From Sapria himalayana (taxonomy: Eukaryota; Streptophyta; Magnoliopsida; Malpighiales; Rafflesiaceae): a stretch of DNA of 64,000 nt. Shown here one piece after another: positions 36,741 to 49,075 of the stretch. The stretch's first letter is position 1, and every line of letters begins with the position of its first letter. The notes under the pieces were generated by a model that saw only the letters and a list, made by a program, of their open reading frames with translations, was not told where the DNA came from and searched no databases. The position numbers were made by a program, and so were the translations under genes. Location of the stretch: assembly GCA_029783825.1 (NCBI GenBank), contig JAREIK010002463.1, forward strand, positions 838,501 to 902,500, given 5' to 3'.

Positions 36741-37645
36741 TGAGTCTGATGGTGATGGTTCAACAATATCAGTATAATGAGAGGATATCAGAGGATCCAA
36801 ATAGGCATGTCATAATTTATTTAGACTTGTGTGACATGGTTAAACTATATAGAATTAGCATAAATCACATTAGAATATATCTATTCCCATTTTCTTTGAG
36901 AGACAAGACACAAAATTAGTTCTAGTACTTATCTCAAGGTTTGATTGAAAATTAGGATTAACTTGTGCAAGCCTTCCTCACAAAGTTATTTTCACCTCAA
37001 ATCATCTCATAATTATGGAGCGAGATAAGTCAATTATGTCAAGAGGAACTATAGACCATATATGATGCTTAGGGCCATTTTAAGAAGTTATTGAGGAGAT
37101 ATTCTTAACATGAGTTTGAGTTGTGGTTCCAAGCACAAACATTTTATAATAGGCCGAACCACATGATTAAGTGTACCATTGATGCATCTTCGAGTGAGCT
37201 GATTATTAATAAGGCATCAGAAAAAGCAAATTATTAATTTGAAGAGTTTAGCAAGGAATAACTACCAAATGCCAAATACTTCTATTCTTGGGAGAAAAAA
37301 GTAGTGTGTTTGAGTAAGATAGATTTACCACTATGAAAGCAAATATATAATCCTTTCTTAAGAAGTTAGAATCTCAAGAGAAGAAGTAAAAATAATGAGA
37401 AAAATTACTATTTTACAATAATAAGAAATGATAAACTTAGACACTATTATCAAGTGGAGGTGGCCAATAATTTGTAGAATAAATGGTACATGTTTCAACC
37501 TATTAATAATATATCCAAACACTAACAACAAAATGTGAGAAATCATGAAACATTTTTATTTGAAAGCTTTGGTAAAGGGGAGTAGAATGTTGAAAACATC
37601 TCAAAGAATTTTGGGAATAATTTGATGAGATACAAGAAGATTGAA
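36741..37645 (+). pseudogene. Athila/Tat-like gypsy gag remnant
   Basis: The first 60 residues are open: SEDPNRHVIIYLDLCDMVK and RIYLFPFSLRDKTQN, the conserved gag start (EDPN.H...F.E.C, then R..LFPFSL.DKA..W). After a stop it continues with LVQAFLTKLFSPQIIS (FL.KFFPP), EISQLCQEEL, YDAxGHFKKLLRRYS, ELWFQAQTFYN and TIDASSSELI, all in the order of retrotransposon gag domains of this group. Beyond 37.3 kb only Lys/Glu-rich pieces remain. No protease, RT or integrase of this element follows, so it is a deleted copy. A related gag fragment lies on the minus strand at 8786-8880. Confidence 0.8.
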
Positions 37646-38441
37646 CTCTAATTATCAATATTCAAAGGGAAAATAAAAGTCTTCTAACAATAAAAAGTTA
37701 ATTAAATTTCTGGCTATGATGAAAAAAACAAATTATCTTCAAATGAAATGTATGGAGAGGCTATAGACAAGAATTGAACACATGAATGCAACAATAATGA
37801 GTATATAGAATCATATGTAATAATTGGTGCTATAGGTGAAATGGAAGAGCATTAATAAGCTACTAAGTGATACTGAGACAAATTCAAATAAGTACTTGTC
37901 AATTATACTTTAAAGTAGCAAAGAGCTAGATGTTTCATGAGGATGACTAATATGAAGTCATGATATTTTTTAAAGTCATGACTTTAGAAGACTCCAAAGT
38001 AGAGTACCCTAGAGAGGTAGAAAAAGAAAGTGAAAGTCCAAAATTTTCATTACAATTGTATGAAGAAAATGATATGGAGAATTTGGCGACTACACTAGTA
38101 GTGAAAAACAAGACAGAACCTTACCAGTGGATGATGAGATGATAGAGAAAGAGTCATCCTTATCAATCTCTACTTCGTCACTTTCATAACACAAATGAAA
38201 AAATATTTTGGAGGATTCAAATGAAGGATATAAAGAAGTAGAGTAGTGAAGAATGTCATGGCTTTTACCAGCACCATGACTTTGTAGATACAAAAGTTAA
38301 ATGAAAAAGTCATGGCAAACCATAACACCATGACTTTAGTGATATAAGAAGAAAATGCTCAAGCTGTGGCCCAACAGAAACCATGACAATCCAAAAATTC
38401 ATAACATCTTTTTGGTTAGTAATGACTTTAGTGTGAGCGTT
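37646..38441 (+). other. decayed gypsy internal region
   Basis: Between gag and LTR copy E. A 60-residue Glu/Lys-rich frame at 37960-38142 (LEDSKVEYPREVEKESE) and CATGACTTT motifs near 38265 and 38330 are visible. No enzyme domain recognised. Confidence 0.4.
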
Positions 38442-38940
38442 TGTTCGGTATGAAAAATACCATATATTACAAGTTATTTTGGTGAGCTTTCTTGTGTGTT
38501 TGCACGAAAAAGAATTTATATATATAAATTTTATGAAATTATAATTTTGATGGATTATGATGAATAATAGTGAAATTAGGTAGTTTTTATGTGAAATATA
38601 AGATTTGGTGGATTTGTTGAGTTAGAGGGAAGTGAAAACTACTATATGGTCATAGTATTTTTCATGTTATATCTTAGCTACACCTTCAAGAGTATATAGA
38701 GCAGTAGTTTTAGTATACATTCTTAGCCAAAATTCTTCCTTTGGAATTTTTATAATTATCATCACATCAAAATATTATATTTAAAGTATTAAATAAAGTA
38801 TCCATCATAATAAATATAATAAAATATCTCTAGCCAAAATTTTTTTACTCTAAAATATCCATCATAATAAATATAATAAAATAACATATGAGAAATGGAA
38901 ATTTGTCTCATATGAATATGAGTGTTGAATTTCATCCCTC
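38442..38940 (+). mobile_element. gypsy LTR, copy E (partial, 5' part)
   Basis: Starts TGTTCGGTATG and follows copies B and D through GAAATTATAATTTTGATGG, GTGAAATATAAGATTTGGT and TGTTATATCTTAGCTACACC. Homology fades after ~38940. It may be the truncated 3' LTR of the element that begins with copy D. Confidence 0.55.
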
Positions 38941-40780
38941 TAAAGAACCTAGATTTCAAAACATAAATTACTCAACTTTCTCAATTCCACTTGGATTTTC
39001 TCCTTAAATATGGTCAGAATGTATGCCCACCTACTAGGATTTATGTTTATGCCTTGCAACTCCTTTGTTGCTAATGAATTACCATGATATTGGAGTTGTG
39101 GAAACCCTTGGGTCATCTTCCTCATACCTCTCATGAATTCCTTTTTAATTATTAGGGTATTCCTTATATACCTGAATGCATGGTGTGAATTTTTTTTTAA
39201 TTAAAAGTTGTGACACTAAATAAAAGTCATGGTTTCAATCTTTTTGTTCAAAAACACAAAATCATAGTATCTGAATTGAGATGCAGCTTTGATCTCTTTG
39301 CTTTTCTTAATAGCCACAACATTGAAAAAAGTTGTAATGCACATTTATCATATGAAATAGATATACAAAGTCATGACACGAAATATGAGCTATGAATTTG
39401 ATCTCTTTCCTTTGATTGATGGTTGCGATGCTGAGAAAAGTCAAGATGACATATTTAGCTTCTATAAAATAAAATCGTGGTGATAGAATGTGGTTGTGAC
39501 TCATATAATTTGTTTTAGTTAGATAAAGTTGTAGTGCTAGATGATGCCCATAACTTTTGTTTCTTTTATGAGCCAAGAGTTAATATGCTTGTGTTGGCCT
39601 CATCTCAAGTTTAGCATTCTTTAACATTCTATAGAAAAAAAGTTATGTATCTATATTTGAGCCATGACTTTGGCTTGAGTATTATATGGTTTAGTAAAGG
39701 AAAACATGTAGTTCTTGAGGCTATTGTTGTTTTTAGTACTAGTGAGGTACATGGTTGATGCAACATAAAGTTAATATCACAACCATAAAGTAGCTTCAAG
39801 CTAGTTTGGTTTTGATTCCATGAAACATTCACATCCAAGAGAAAGTGTTGCATAATGAATGGATTATGATAATAAGGTGCTAGAGTCATATCATATGAAG
39901 ATTGTCATGACTATGTGTATAGAATTTTAGTCAAGAATGAATTCCAAAACCAATATATAAGTACTCAAATGTGTAATCAAGTCATAGCATGTCAAATGGT
40001 ATGACTATGTGTATAGATTTCATAACTATTCATCAAAATCCTTCAAAACAATTTTTATAAAATCATTAGAAATAAACCCCTCTTTTAGGCAAAACATATC
40101 ATAAAAAATCATACGGGGTAGTTAGTATCATTTGATATTTAAAATATACTCTCATACTAAAATTATTACTCATCCTCAAGCGATCCATCACCTCCTTATC
40201 AATAAAAAGAAAACCGTGTCAAAAAATTTTCATGTTGTTACAAACACATCCAAATTCTTTTAAGTAAAAAAAAATAGCACACATCCACATCATCAAGGTC
40301 ATCGCTAGTATGTTTTGCTTTTAGTATGATATTTTTTAAATAAAAAATCTAATCTAGAGTGCTCAAATAGTGGCAATGAAGTGAATATTCTTTTTGAATC
40401 TTCTATATAACTTGATGTCCAATCCAATATCTTCATTATCATATCACACAATGTGCCTAATTTTTTCTCAATAAAATATAGTGCACCTTTAAAAGATTCC
40501 ATTGTATATTACAAATCTTTTTAGTTTGTACAATTATATTGCTCGAATTCTCTAATCCACTAATTTGCTCAATAAATCATGTCACTTTCAAGCTTTTGGT
40601 TTCAATTAGTCAACATTGTCTTCCAATCTGTTGCAATAGAATTGTAGAGTCTCTCAAATAAGTCATCACTCTCCATTGCAACATCCTCAACACATTTCAT
40701 CCAATATTCTAAGAATAAAAAAAAATCTTGTGTTCAAATATTTCTTGTACATCTACTAATAATATCTATTTCTATTGTAG
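38941..40780. other. unassigned DNA with CATGACTTT-like motifs
   Basis: 39200-40030 repeats words such as GTCATGACAC, GCCATGACTTTGG and AAAGTCATGG, in the style of the gypsy LTR core but not collinear with it. At 40305-40700 the minus strand reads as one frame with about five stops (SIATDWKTMLTN, IREFEQYNCTN, MESFKGALYFIEKKLGTL). It looks like a decayed coding sequence that I do not recognise. Confidence 0.35.
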
Positions 40781-40788
40781 TTGTATTT
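40781..40788. repeat. hAT copy 3 target-site duplication, left
   Basis: TTGTATTT, repeated exactly at 43611-43618. Confidence 0.85.
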
Positions 40789-43610
40789 AGAGGTGACAAG
40801 TGGGTCAGGGGCATCTCGAGTATGACACATGAAATGGTCTGACTGAGTCATCCCTTGCCTAGCATGGCATGATTTAGAATCATGCCTAGACTTGGGTCAT
40901 GCTAGCCTGAGGCACAACTTGTGTCATGATGAGCCAGGGGGTGTCGGGCATCATGCCAGGCCGGGCACGACCTAGGTGCTTGGCTTTTTGGCATGATCCA
41001 GCGGCACGGGTACAATGACCTAGGACCTCGGATCGAGAATTGGGTGTAATCCAATCAGACCATCCTTGTCCCGCCAGGTGGTTTTTTTTTTAAAAATATT
41101 AAAAAATATTAAAAATGGTTAATAGTAAATTTAATGATAATGAAATTAATATTGATATACACATAGATAATATTAATAATGATAACCCTATGGAAAGGTC
41201 CTATGTCGGAACCATATTTTTATTAATGGTCTCGATCCAAACTCAAATATTTAAAAAACAAAAAACTAGAAGAATATATATAATATGGACCAACTTTAAC
41301 ATAATATATAATAGGATCCAACTTTAACATAATATATAATTTAATTGTAATATATATATAATGTGCACCTAAAGAGGCATACCGATCATTACACCAAAAA
41401 ATATAGTGTATTAGATCCTAGGCTGAATCTAGTATAGCTTCTTTGTTGACACTCTTCATATATTACAATGAGTTAAAAAGGGAAGATATGACCAAACTGA
41501 TTACTATGATGAGTCTTTTGATTAGATTTTCCGAGGATCCTAGGGTAGACAGTATCATACAAACCTATTTTTAGCCTACATATCATAGGATACCTAGGTC
41601 TACATGTAAGAATGATATACTAAAATATTATAAGTTAGAAAAATAAATAATAACTAATGAATTTAGGCAATATAATGGCATGGTGTCTGTAACCTCTAAT
41701 ATCTGGACTAGTTGTGATGATGTATCTTTTGTATGTCTCACCACCTAATATATAGATTTTAAATGAATACTTAATAAAAAAATTTTAGGATTTTCAAAGA
41801 TTATCCATCCTCATGATGGCCATGCCATATATGAGTGCATAATGAAAATTTTAGAGATTATTAAATTCAAAATAAAATATTTAGTATCACATTTGATAAT
41901 GCATCTAACATTGGAGTAACTATTAACATGTTTGTTAGGACTATTAGAGATATACCATTATGAAAGATTTTTCATGTTGGATACATGTATCACATTATTA
42001 ACCTATTAGTACAAGCAAGGATGAAAATTCTTTCTCATACTTTAGAAAAAATATGAAACTCACTAAAATATCTTTAGGTGCCTAGCATACAATAAGATTT
42101 TGGTAGTCTTTATTTTTTTGTGAGTCAAAAGATAAAGAAATTCCAAATAGATATGAAACACCATTGGAATTATAATTTACATGATGTTGGAATCATATGT
42201 TGGATACATACACGTGATATCTAACCATGTCAATAGTAAGAGTAACGAACTCATTAATAATAATAAAGATTAAGATACAAGAATTTCATTTAAAAAATTC
42301 CTAAAGATTTTTTATGACATGACAAAGTTGTGTTCATTTATTTACACTCCCACCACTTGCATTGTATTTAGGTGCATATATATTATTTGTTGCATGTTTA
42401 GGAAGTTTAGAGATGAACCTATATTTAGTGACATGGTTATTGAGATGGAAACTAAGTACTTAAAGTACTGGTCTACCATTTCATCTCTTTATTATATGGC
42501 TACTTGCATAAACCCTAGGGTTAATGTAGAAGGGGTAAAGAATATTTTGACTTACATTTTCTTATGCATGAACTAGGAACACCAACCTAAATGGTTCATT
42601 TACTATAAGTTGACAGAGTTATTTACATACTATGACACTAGGTATGGTAGTAGTTGTAGCTAGACTTTGAGTATAGACATGGATACCATATTTATAGACA
42701 ATGACTTCTCCATTTAGTTAGCAAGGGGAAAATGACTAGGAGGACCATCGAATAAGAGCGAGTTGTCTTGATACTTAGATATTGATTACTACTCAATCCT
42801 ATCACATTTTAATAATAAGAACCTTGATATTTTATAATGGTAGAAATTATTTAAGTCCACTTATCCCGTGCTTTGTAAGATAGCACAAGATCTAATGACT
42901 CTTCTGGTATCGAGCATGACATCAGAGTCTTTTTTATTATTGAAGTCAATGTGATTTCGGATAGAAGATTGAGACTATGACTAGGTATTGTTGGAGCACT
43001 AGCATGCATAAAGGAATGTGAGGATTTTAGGTTAGGCATCTAATATCACATTGAAACAAAAGTAGAGAAGTTGTTGATAGATAATAACTCATGCGATTTG
43101 AGAATGTTGAGGCCACTACTAGTGATACCATCCGATGCTTATGCGATGATGATCAGTTGCATACTTATACCAATTGTTATCTAGATTGAATTTAATTATG
43201 ATTGGCAATTATTATGATGTGTACTTGTGTTATTTTATTTTTTTTGATTGGATGATTGTTTTTTTTGTTATTTTTCTTTATTTTATTGTGATTATGTAAA
43301 TTGTGAAATAATATCATAATGATACCTCATAATGGATAACCTAAAATTTTTAATTTTCAAAATTAATATTTAAAAATTAAAATCATAAATTTATGACTAG
43401 TCGATGGTCAACTAGGCTGGTAGCCTCTAGGCATGCCGACATTGCTTAGTACGACCCGACCCGATTCTACTTAGAACCAGGCTAGTTGGGCCATGTTGGG
43501 CCGACATTAATCAAGCATTGTCATGCCTGGGCCTAACACTACATGATAGCTTGATTGGGCCATCAAAGAATGGGTCATGCTGGCACATCATGTCCCATTT
43601 GATACCTCTC
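40789..43610 (+). mobile_element. hAT transposon, copy 3 (decayed)
   Basis: Begins AGAGGTGACAAGTGGGTC and ends CATTTGATACCTCTC, a one-base-variant pair of the hAT termini seen at copy 1, with an exact 8-bp duplication. Subterminal GGCATGA/CATGCC words look like CpG-decayed forms of the GCACGGC repeats of copy 1. Length is 2822 bp, shorter than copy 1. The coding strand is plus. Confidence 0.85.
41115..43160 (+). pseudogene. hAT transposase remnant (copy 3)
   Basis: Collinear with the copy 1 transposase. An N-terminal stretch at 41115-41327 (KKQKTRR...IWTNFN) is followed by the TLMSLLIRFSEDP region at ~41500. VTSNIWTS-like sequence lies near 41690, HDGHAIYECIMKIL near 41810, SHLIMHLTLE (degraded DNAS) near 41890 and a CITLLTY (degraded CHVIN) region near 41985. 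CINPRVNVEGVKNILT (42500-42560) and YDTRYGSS (42630) precede a dimerisation-domain remnant to ~43150. The many stops are mostly TAG/TAA in place of Trp or Gln codons. Not functional, and clearly older than copy 1. Confidence 0.8.
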
Positions 43611-43618
43611 TTGTATTT
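43611..43618. repeat. hAT copy 3 target-site duplication, right
   Basis: TTGTATTT. Confidence 0.85.
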
Positions 43619-43793
43619 CACAAAGTGTATCTTACCTTTTAGCATCCACTGCCATTCATATATGGAAGTTGTGTATCTCCTTCATAAGGTGTGCTTCTCT
43701 ATCTCTAGCTTTCAACTACATATTTTCCAAATTTAAAATATTTTTGCCCATCATACTTTTTTGGTTATAGGAAGAATGATCACTTAGGGTCTT

Positions 43794-44520
43794 TGTTCGA
43801 TGTTCAATTTATTGAATATTCTAGCATATTTTAATGATTCAGAATGATGTAATTGTGTGGAAATGGGTGAATATGTGTTAATTTCATAGTTTCTAGTATT
43901 TTAAAAAATATTGATAAATAATAATGAAATAAAATAATTTTTCGACATATTTAAAAATTGAGGTATGTCTTTAGGTTTTTTGTAGTTTTAGCATTCATTC
44001 TTTGTTGAAAATTTATTAAATGAATTTTGGTAAAATCTTATATGCCATGACTTTGCCCTCTTTTTAGCATAATCTTTCTACTATGTATTACATTCTCAAT
44101 GGCTGTGATATTATAATGGAGTCGTAAATATATATTGCTTATATAATTTTAATGGTTGTAATATTAATTCTCCATCAGATTATCCAAGTACCCCACTGGT
44201 GCACAAGGTCATGACTAATTTCATAGAGCCACAACTTAATTTTTTATATGGTTTAGTAGTCTTAAGTCAGAGCCATGACTTTTACATATAGTTGTGACTT
44301 TTGAGCTATAAAAAAAAACAAAGAGCCACAAGTACTCTATGACAATTATTCAAAGTCATAACTATTGGGTCACTACATATTATAAAGAAAATTACACGAG
44401 TATGACCATTTTCAAGAACATGATTCTTATCATCAAAGGAAGACATAGAGAATATAATCACGCTATACTTACCTCAATGAGTTCTCCATGTATCAAAAAT
44501 CTTTATGTACTATTCAAAGT
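43794..44520 (+). mobile_element. gypsy-type LTR, copy F (partial)
   Basis: Starts TGTTCGATGTTCAATTTATT, similar to the TGTTC starts of copies D and E, and runs through ATGCCATGACTTTGCC (44042) and AGAGCCATGACTTTTAC (44268). It is cut at ~44520, where LINE sequence begins. Confidence 0.5.
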
Positions 44521-44574
44521 AACCCTCCATTTTTATTTGTATCTCTAATGGGGTGGCGTAGTGTAGTCGGGCAT

Positions 44575-46150
44575 GTCCATCTTTTATTAGGAAGGATGGG
44601 CATCCTGAGGTATTATTCTTGAGGGATGAGATGGTGGCAAGGAGCCGTATGTTCACCCATACTATGGTAGGCAAGGCTTTTAACGACACTATCCACTTAT
44701 TAGATTCACAGACTTTTCTACACATGATAGCTACCTTGAAGGGTTCGCACAAGTTATGCTAGATAGATTCTAGACATGTTTTGATTCATTTTGCTGATGA
44801 GTCGGATTATACAAGGATCTAGAAGAGGTGGATGTTATCCATCAACTCGCTGACAATAAGACTGCCGAAGTGGACTTCGGGGTTTAACCTACTCAAAAAA
44901 AGCTCAATCGTATCTATTTGGGTGTAGTTCCCTCTTCGACAAATACACCATTGTGATGCCCAGACTTTTTACCTACTAGTGAGTATGATTGGCTGATCCC
45001 TATGCATTAAAGGGGCTGTTGATCAGATCCTACCTGCTTCTGCCTCACCCAGGGTGCTGGTAGAAGTTGACATTGCATGATATCCAATTATGAAAATTTG
45101 GATTAGGTCGGAGGATGTTGGATACTGGTAAAGGGTGAGGTATTTGGGAGACCCCAAGTACTTCCATTACTGCTGTAAGGTGGGAAACTCGGCAAAATCA
45201 TGTTTTATCAAAGATGCTAGCCTACGGAGGTCTCATGAGAGGTCTCCTCGAGAAGCATGCACATAGTAGCCAAGGCAGGGACCTTTAGAGAGTAGGCTTA
45301 GGCATACCGTCAAAGAGGTTTGGAGGCCCAAGATTAGGACAAGTGAGTCCATGGAGAGAGAGGGTGTGACCATGAATTGCACATCTCTCAAGGTTTGGAG
45401 GACCAGGAGGAGGTCTACATAGGTGGCTCGTCAACTTGTGGAGACCTCAAATAGGTTTTAAAGCCTAACATTGGAGCTAGAGGAGGAGGTCATTTCGGTC
45501 AAGAAGAATATGGTACAGATAGCAGAGGAGGAGAGAGAGACCATCCACAGATGGATAGCGAGACAAAGATGCTTTTAGGCTACCATATGGACATTCATGA
45601 GGTGTTACTCATAGAGGAAGATACGATGTTGGAGAGATTAGTTGAGATGGCTACAGTGGAGACTAAGCAGATGGAGCACAGAGCTACCTTATGAGGGACT
45701 AGAGAATGTGGATGCACCAATGGACACAATGCCAGGTGGGGAGATAGATTTGGTTTTAGAGAGTAGTAGCAAGGCATCACATCCCAAGGTATAGCTTTAG
45801 GCACCTGATGGATACTATGAGTTCAGCAGAGGCCCGGAGACCAATATCGAGCAGATCACCAAAATCAGATTCCATTTGAGGAGTGAGAGTAGGGGTCCAT
45901 AGTCTTCCTCTGGAGGTAGGTAGTCCCTCCATAGATAATCTTTCTCGATCGAGTGTGGCTGCGGATATTGAGTCAGTCATGCGGGGTTTTGAGATGGGTG
46001 GTCAGATAGATATGTTGCCGGAGATGTTTGAGAGTTGAAAGTTAGATGTCGTCGAGACCTTGTGCCTTGGGATAGATGGGAAGATAGAAAAGGATAGCCT
46101 TTCTTTGGGTGAGTCCTCTTCTACTTTGTCATGTCATGATTTCTAACTAG
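44575..46150 (+). pseudogene. L1-like LINE ORF1 remnant
   Basis: The frame from ~44590 reads HPEVLFLRDEMVARSR, MVGKAFNDTIHLLDS, IDSRHVLIHFADESDY, WMLSINSLTIRLPKWT and then ASPRVLVEVDIA and IWI. This is the order of the DUF4283-type domain of plant L1 ORF1 (FS..EV..L..P...ALVGKF, then RHVLIRL, MRV.KW.P.F, ARV.VE.D). A zinc-knuckle remnant follows near 45160-45190 (KYFHYCCKVGNSAKSC), where the expected C-x2-C-x4-H-x4-C has lost residues. After that come Arg/Glu-rich stretches to ~46.1 kb. Stops replace several expected Trp codons. Confidence 0.75.
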
Positions 46151-46331
46151 GAGTGGTATGTGATATTCCATAAAAATAGTCGAGGATTTCTCCCACTTTT
46201 TCGAGCGGTAGATGGAAGAGATGAGCAAGTCATCATGGGGGTGTGGCGGGCAAGCCACCTCTCCCCAAGGGCCCTATGAGCCTGCTTCCCAGCCATGCTG
46301 AGACCAAGCATCCCCCATAGATGGGGAGGCC

Positions 46332-46754
46332 ATGTGGGCCTTACATCATGATGTGGCTGCGATGCCCAATTTTAAAATATTAGAGTTGGACATTCAACCA
46401 TTATGCACTATGTTTGATGAAAATAATTTTGTAGCTGTTATAGCGGACATAGAAGATGAGATCATTCCATCCCAGGGCTACAACATGGGAGAGGGGGACA
46501 CTTCACCTATGAGGATGGAGGAGGCTCCCAACCCACATGTGGAGGGTTTGGATTTAGAGGCCCTAATATGTGGGATCAACATGGACGTTATGTTTACTAT
46601 GAGTAAACATGATACAACTGTGCATGCATCTTCACCACTTAAGATGATGACATGGAAGGATATGATGGACAAGGCTTATGCAAAGATGAGGTGTCTATTA
46701 ATAGATGATGAGATTAGTTTCATCAGGAGAGGTTACCTTGACCTTTCATTATGA
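46332..46754 (+). pseudogene. LINE ORF1 C-terminal / linker open frame
   Basis: A 140-residue open frame between the ORF1 zinc-knuckle remnant and the ORF2 endonuclease, in LINE orientation. It is acidic (VIADIEDEIIPSQG, EAPNPHVEGLDLEAL) with no motif I know, consistent with the variable C-terminal part of plant L1 ORF1. Its openness within an otherwise broken element is probably chance. Confidence 0.45.
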
Positions 46755-46929
46755 CCATCCTCATGTAAAACATTATGGGTATAAAAAACTTGAGTGCTTT
46801 AAAAAAAAGAGTTCAGAACTTATGTAAGATTCACAAAGTTATGATTCTTTCCATTCTCGAGTTGTTCCTTAGTGCATATAGACGGGAAGAGTTGAGAATC
46901 AAACTAAACTTTACTTCTACATGAAATAA

Positions 46930-48780
46930 TCCTAATAGTAAGATTTTGGTTTCCTAGAAAAGATTGAGGTGGAGGTCCTTGAAGATAAGATTCAGGCATT
47001 AATATTGGCGTTTAGTGTGAGCTTTGGAAATATTGTTTCTAGCTCACTATCATATACGCCAAATGTAGTATTCCCAAGTGGAGAGAGCTATGGAAGTACA
47101 TCCATAGCTTTTCACAAGAGTCTTTTCTACCTTGGTTGGTAGCGATAGATTTCAATACAGTTGCAAGATGTGATGAGAAAGCAAGAAGTAGGCTTCCCGA
47201 ACTGAGAGTGATGAAGGATTTCATTGAGTGCATGTTGGATAGTAGTCTCATAGATGCGGTTTGAGACATCCCATTTTACCAGGTCTACTCGAAACATATG
47301 GGAATGTCTAGATAGATTTATGATTAATAACGAGTGGAACAATAAGTTTTATAACTTTAGAGTTTGGCACCTCAACAAGGCCACATCGAATCATGCTCCA
47401 CTCTTGATTGAGTGGAGCAATGAGATGACGTGGAGGTGAACAACATTTAAGTTCTAACACATGTGGGTGAAGTACATAGGCATTCATGAGGTGATGAAGA
47501 CCAGCTGGAACTACCCCACGCATGAGGTCGGCTTGAAGAAGTGGGCCCACAAGCTATTATACCTCAAGCATACCCTTCGTTCTTGGAACAAAAATATTTT
47601 TTCGGGATATCTTCAAGAACATTTCCAAGGCGGAGGATCTTGTTATGAAGGCGGAGAGGGAGTGGGATGATAGTAAGATGGAGGATATAGTATACAGAGA
47701 TTATCCGAGGCCAAGCACGATTTGGATGATCTGCTTTTGAAAGAGGAGATCTATTCAAAGCAGAAGTCAGCAGTGAAGTGGTTGGGAGAAGATGAAAAGA
47801 ACACCAAGCTCTTCCACTCGTTGGTCAAGAACAGATTCACCAAGTCGCATATCCACCAGATGTGGATTAATGAGGAGAAGCTCTCGGCCAACGAGGGCAA
47901 AATTAGATAGTTGGATGTGGATTTCTTCAGTAGGCCCTTGACCAAAACTGAGGTGGAATATGACAACATGGACTGCATCCCTCATGTTATCTCGTAGGAG
48001 GAAGGATTGGAGCTATGTAAGACTCCCACCTTAGAGGAGGTGAGGGAGGTGTTGTTTGCTATCAAGTGGGATAGCATTTTGGAGATGAATAATTTTTTCC
48101 TCTTTTTTCTATAAGTCATATTGGGACATAGTTAAGAGGGATGTGTGAGATGGCTACATTAGCTTCTTCAAGGGTGAATAGCTATCAAAATCCTTCTGCA
48201 GCACCATGATTTCTTGGTTCCCCAAGAAGGCGAACGCAACATATTAGAAGGAATACAGATTGCTCAGCATTTGCAATGTGTTGTACAAAATTATATCCAA
48301 GTTGATGCTTGCGTGGGTTAAGATAGTTCTCCATAAGTGCATATCAGAAAATCATGTTAGCTTTGTGCCGGGGATAAATATTTTTTAATAATATTCTTCT
48401 GGAATAGGAAATGACTCACCTATCACTAAGGAGAACATGGAGACAACATGATCATTAATCTCGATATGGAGAAAGCATATGATAAGATGGATTAGTCTTA
48501 CCTGAGTAGGGCATTGACCAAGTTCGAATTCTCTACAGAGTGGAACAACATGATCACAAGTGCATCTCTCGTAACTAGTTCTCAGTTATGATTAATGGGA
48601 AGGAATTAGATTTCTTTCAGTCCACTCAGGGGCTCCAACAGGTGGATCCACGGTCACTAGCCCTTTTCATCATGATGGTAGAGTACCTCTTGAAAAGTCT
48701 TAATGGGCTCTACGAGAAGTACCTGAGAGTCAGTTACCTTACATGTAGTAGTGTAACAATTATAGCTGTGAATATGAAAT
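46930..48780 (+). pseudogene. L1-like LINE ORF2 remnant (endonuclease and RT)
   Basis: Endonuclease: TIIYAKCSIPKWRELWKYI, then FLPWLVAIDFNTVA (PWLVGGDFNV motif) and SNHAPLLIEWS (SDHAPLLL), to ~47430. Linker: EEIYSKQKSAVKWLGEDEKN then TKLFHSLVK (47730-47830). RT: TPTLEEVREVLFAIKWDS, KEYRLLSICNVLYKIISKL, VSFVPG, NLDMEKAYDKMD (48455-48490), FSVMINGKEL and QSTQGLQQVDPRSLALFI, where the usual QGDPLSP is changed. The copy stops near 48780, before the FADD catalytic motif and without a poly-A tail, so the 3' end is lost. Non-functional. Confidence 0.85.
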
Positions 48781-48784
48781 AACC

Positions 48785-49075
48785 CCAAGGTTTTAGAGGG
48801 CTAGGCTCAAAAAATAAAGGCCCAAATAAAATTTGGGCTGTTTGGCCCGGTGCAAATTAGCTAGCGAGCCAATCGGGTTCGGCCAGGGTTAGCCCACCTG
48901 GCCTATTTTTTTAAATTATTATTTTTATTTTTTTTTCCATATAAATAGATTTTTTTTGCTATCCTTCTTTAGTTCTTTTGTCTGTGCTACTCAGCACCTC
49001 AACCTCGGCACTATTTGCTCTCTCACAATAACCCCTAACAAATCTCCCCCCCCCCACCCCCCTTCCACCTACACT
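48785..49075. other. GC-patch of hAT-end style and T-rich DNA
   Basis: 48810-48905 holds AGAGGGCTAGGCTC and several GGCCC/GGGCTG words like hAT subterminal repeats, but no matching opposite end was found. After it come a T-rich stretch, CATATAAATAGA (TATA-like, 48939) and a C9 run at 49048. Confidence 0.3.

Noticed and set aside
48785..49075. GC patch as another complete hAT element
   Set aside because: Only one end-like sequence is present; no second terminus or 8-bp duplication was found.
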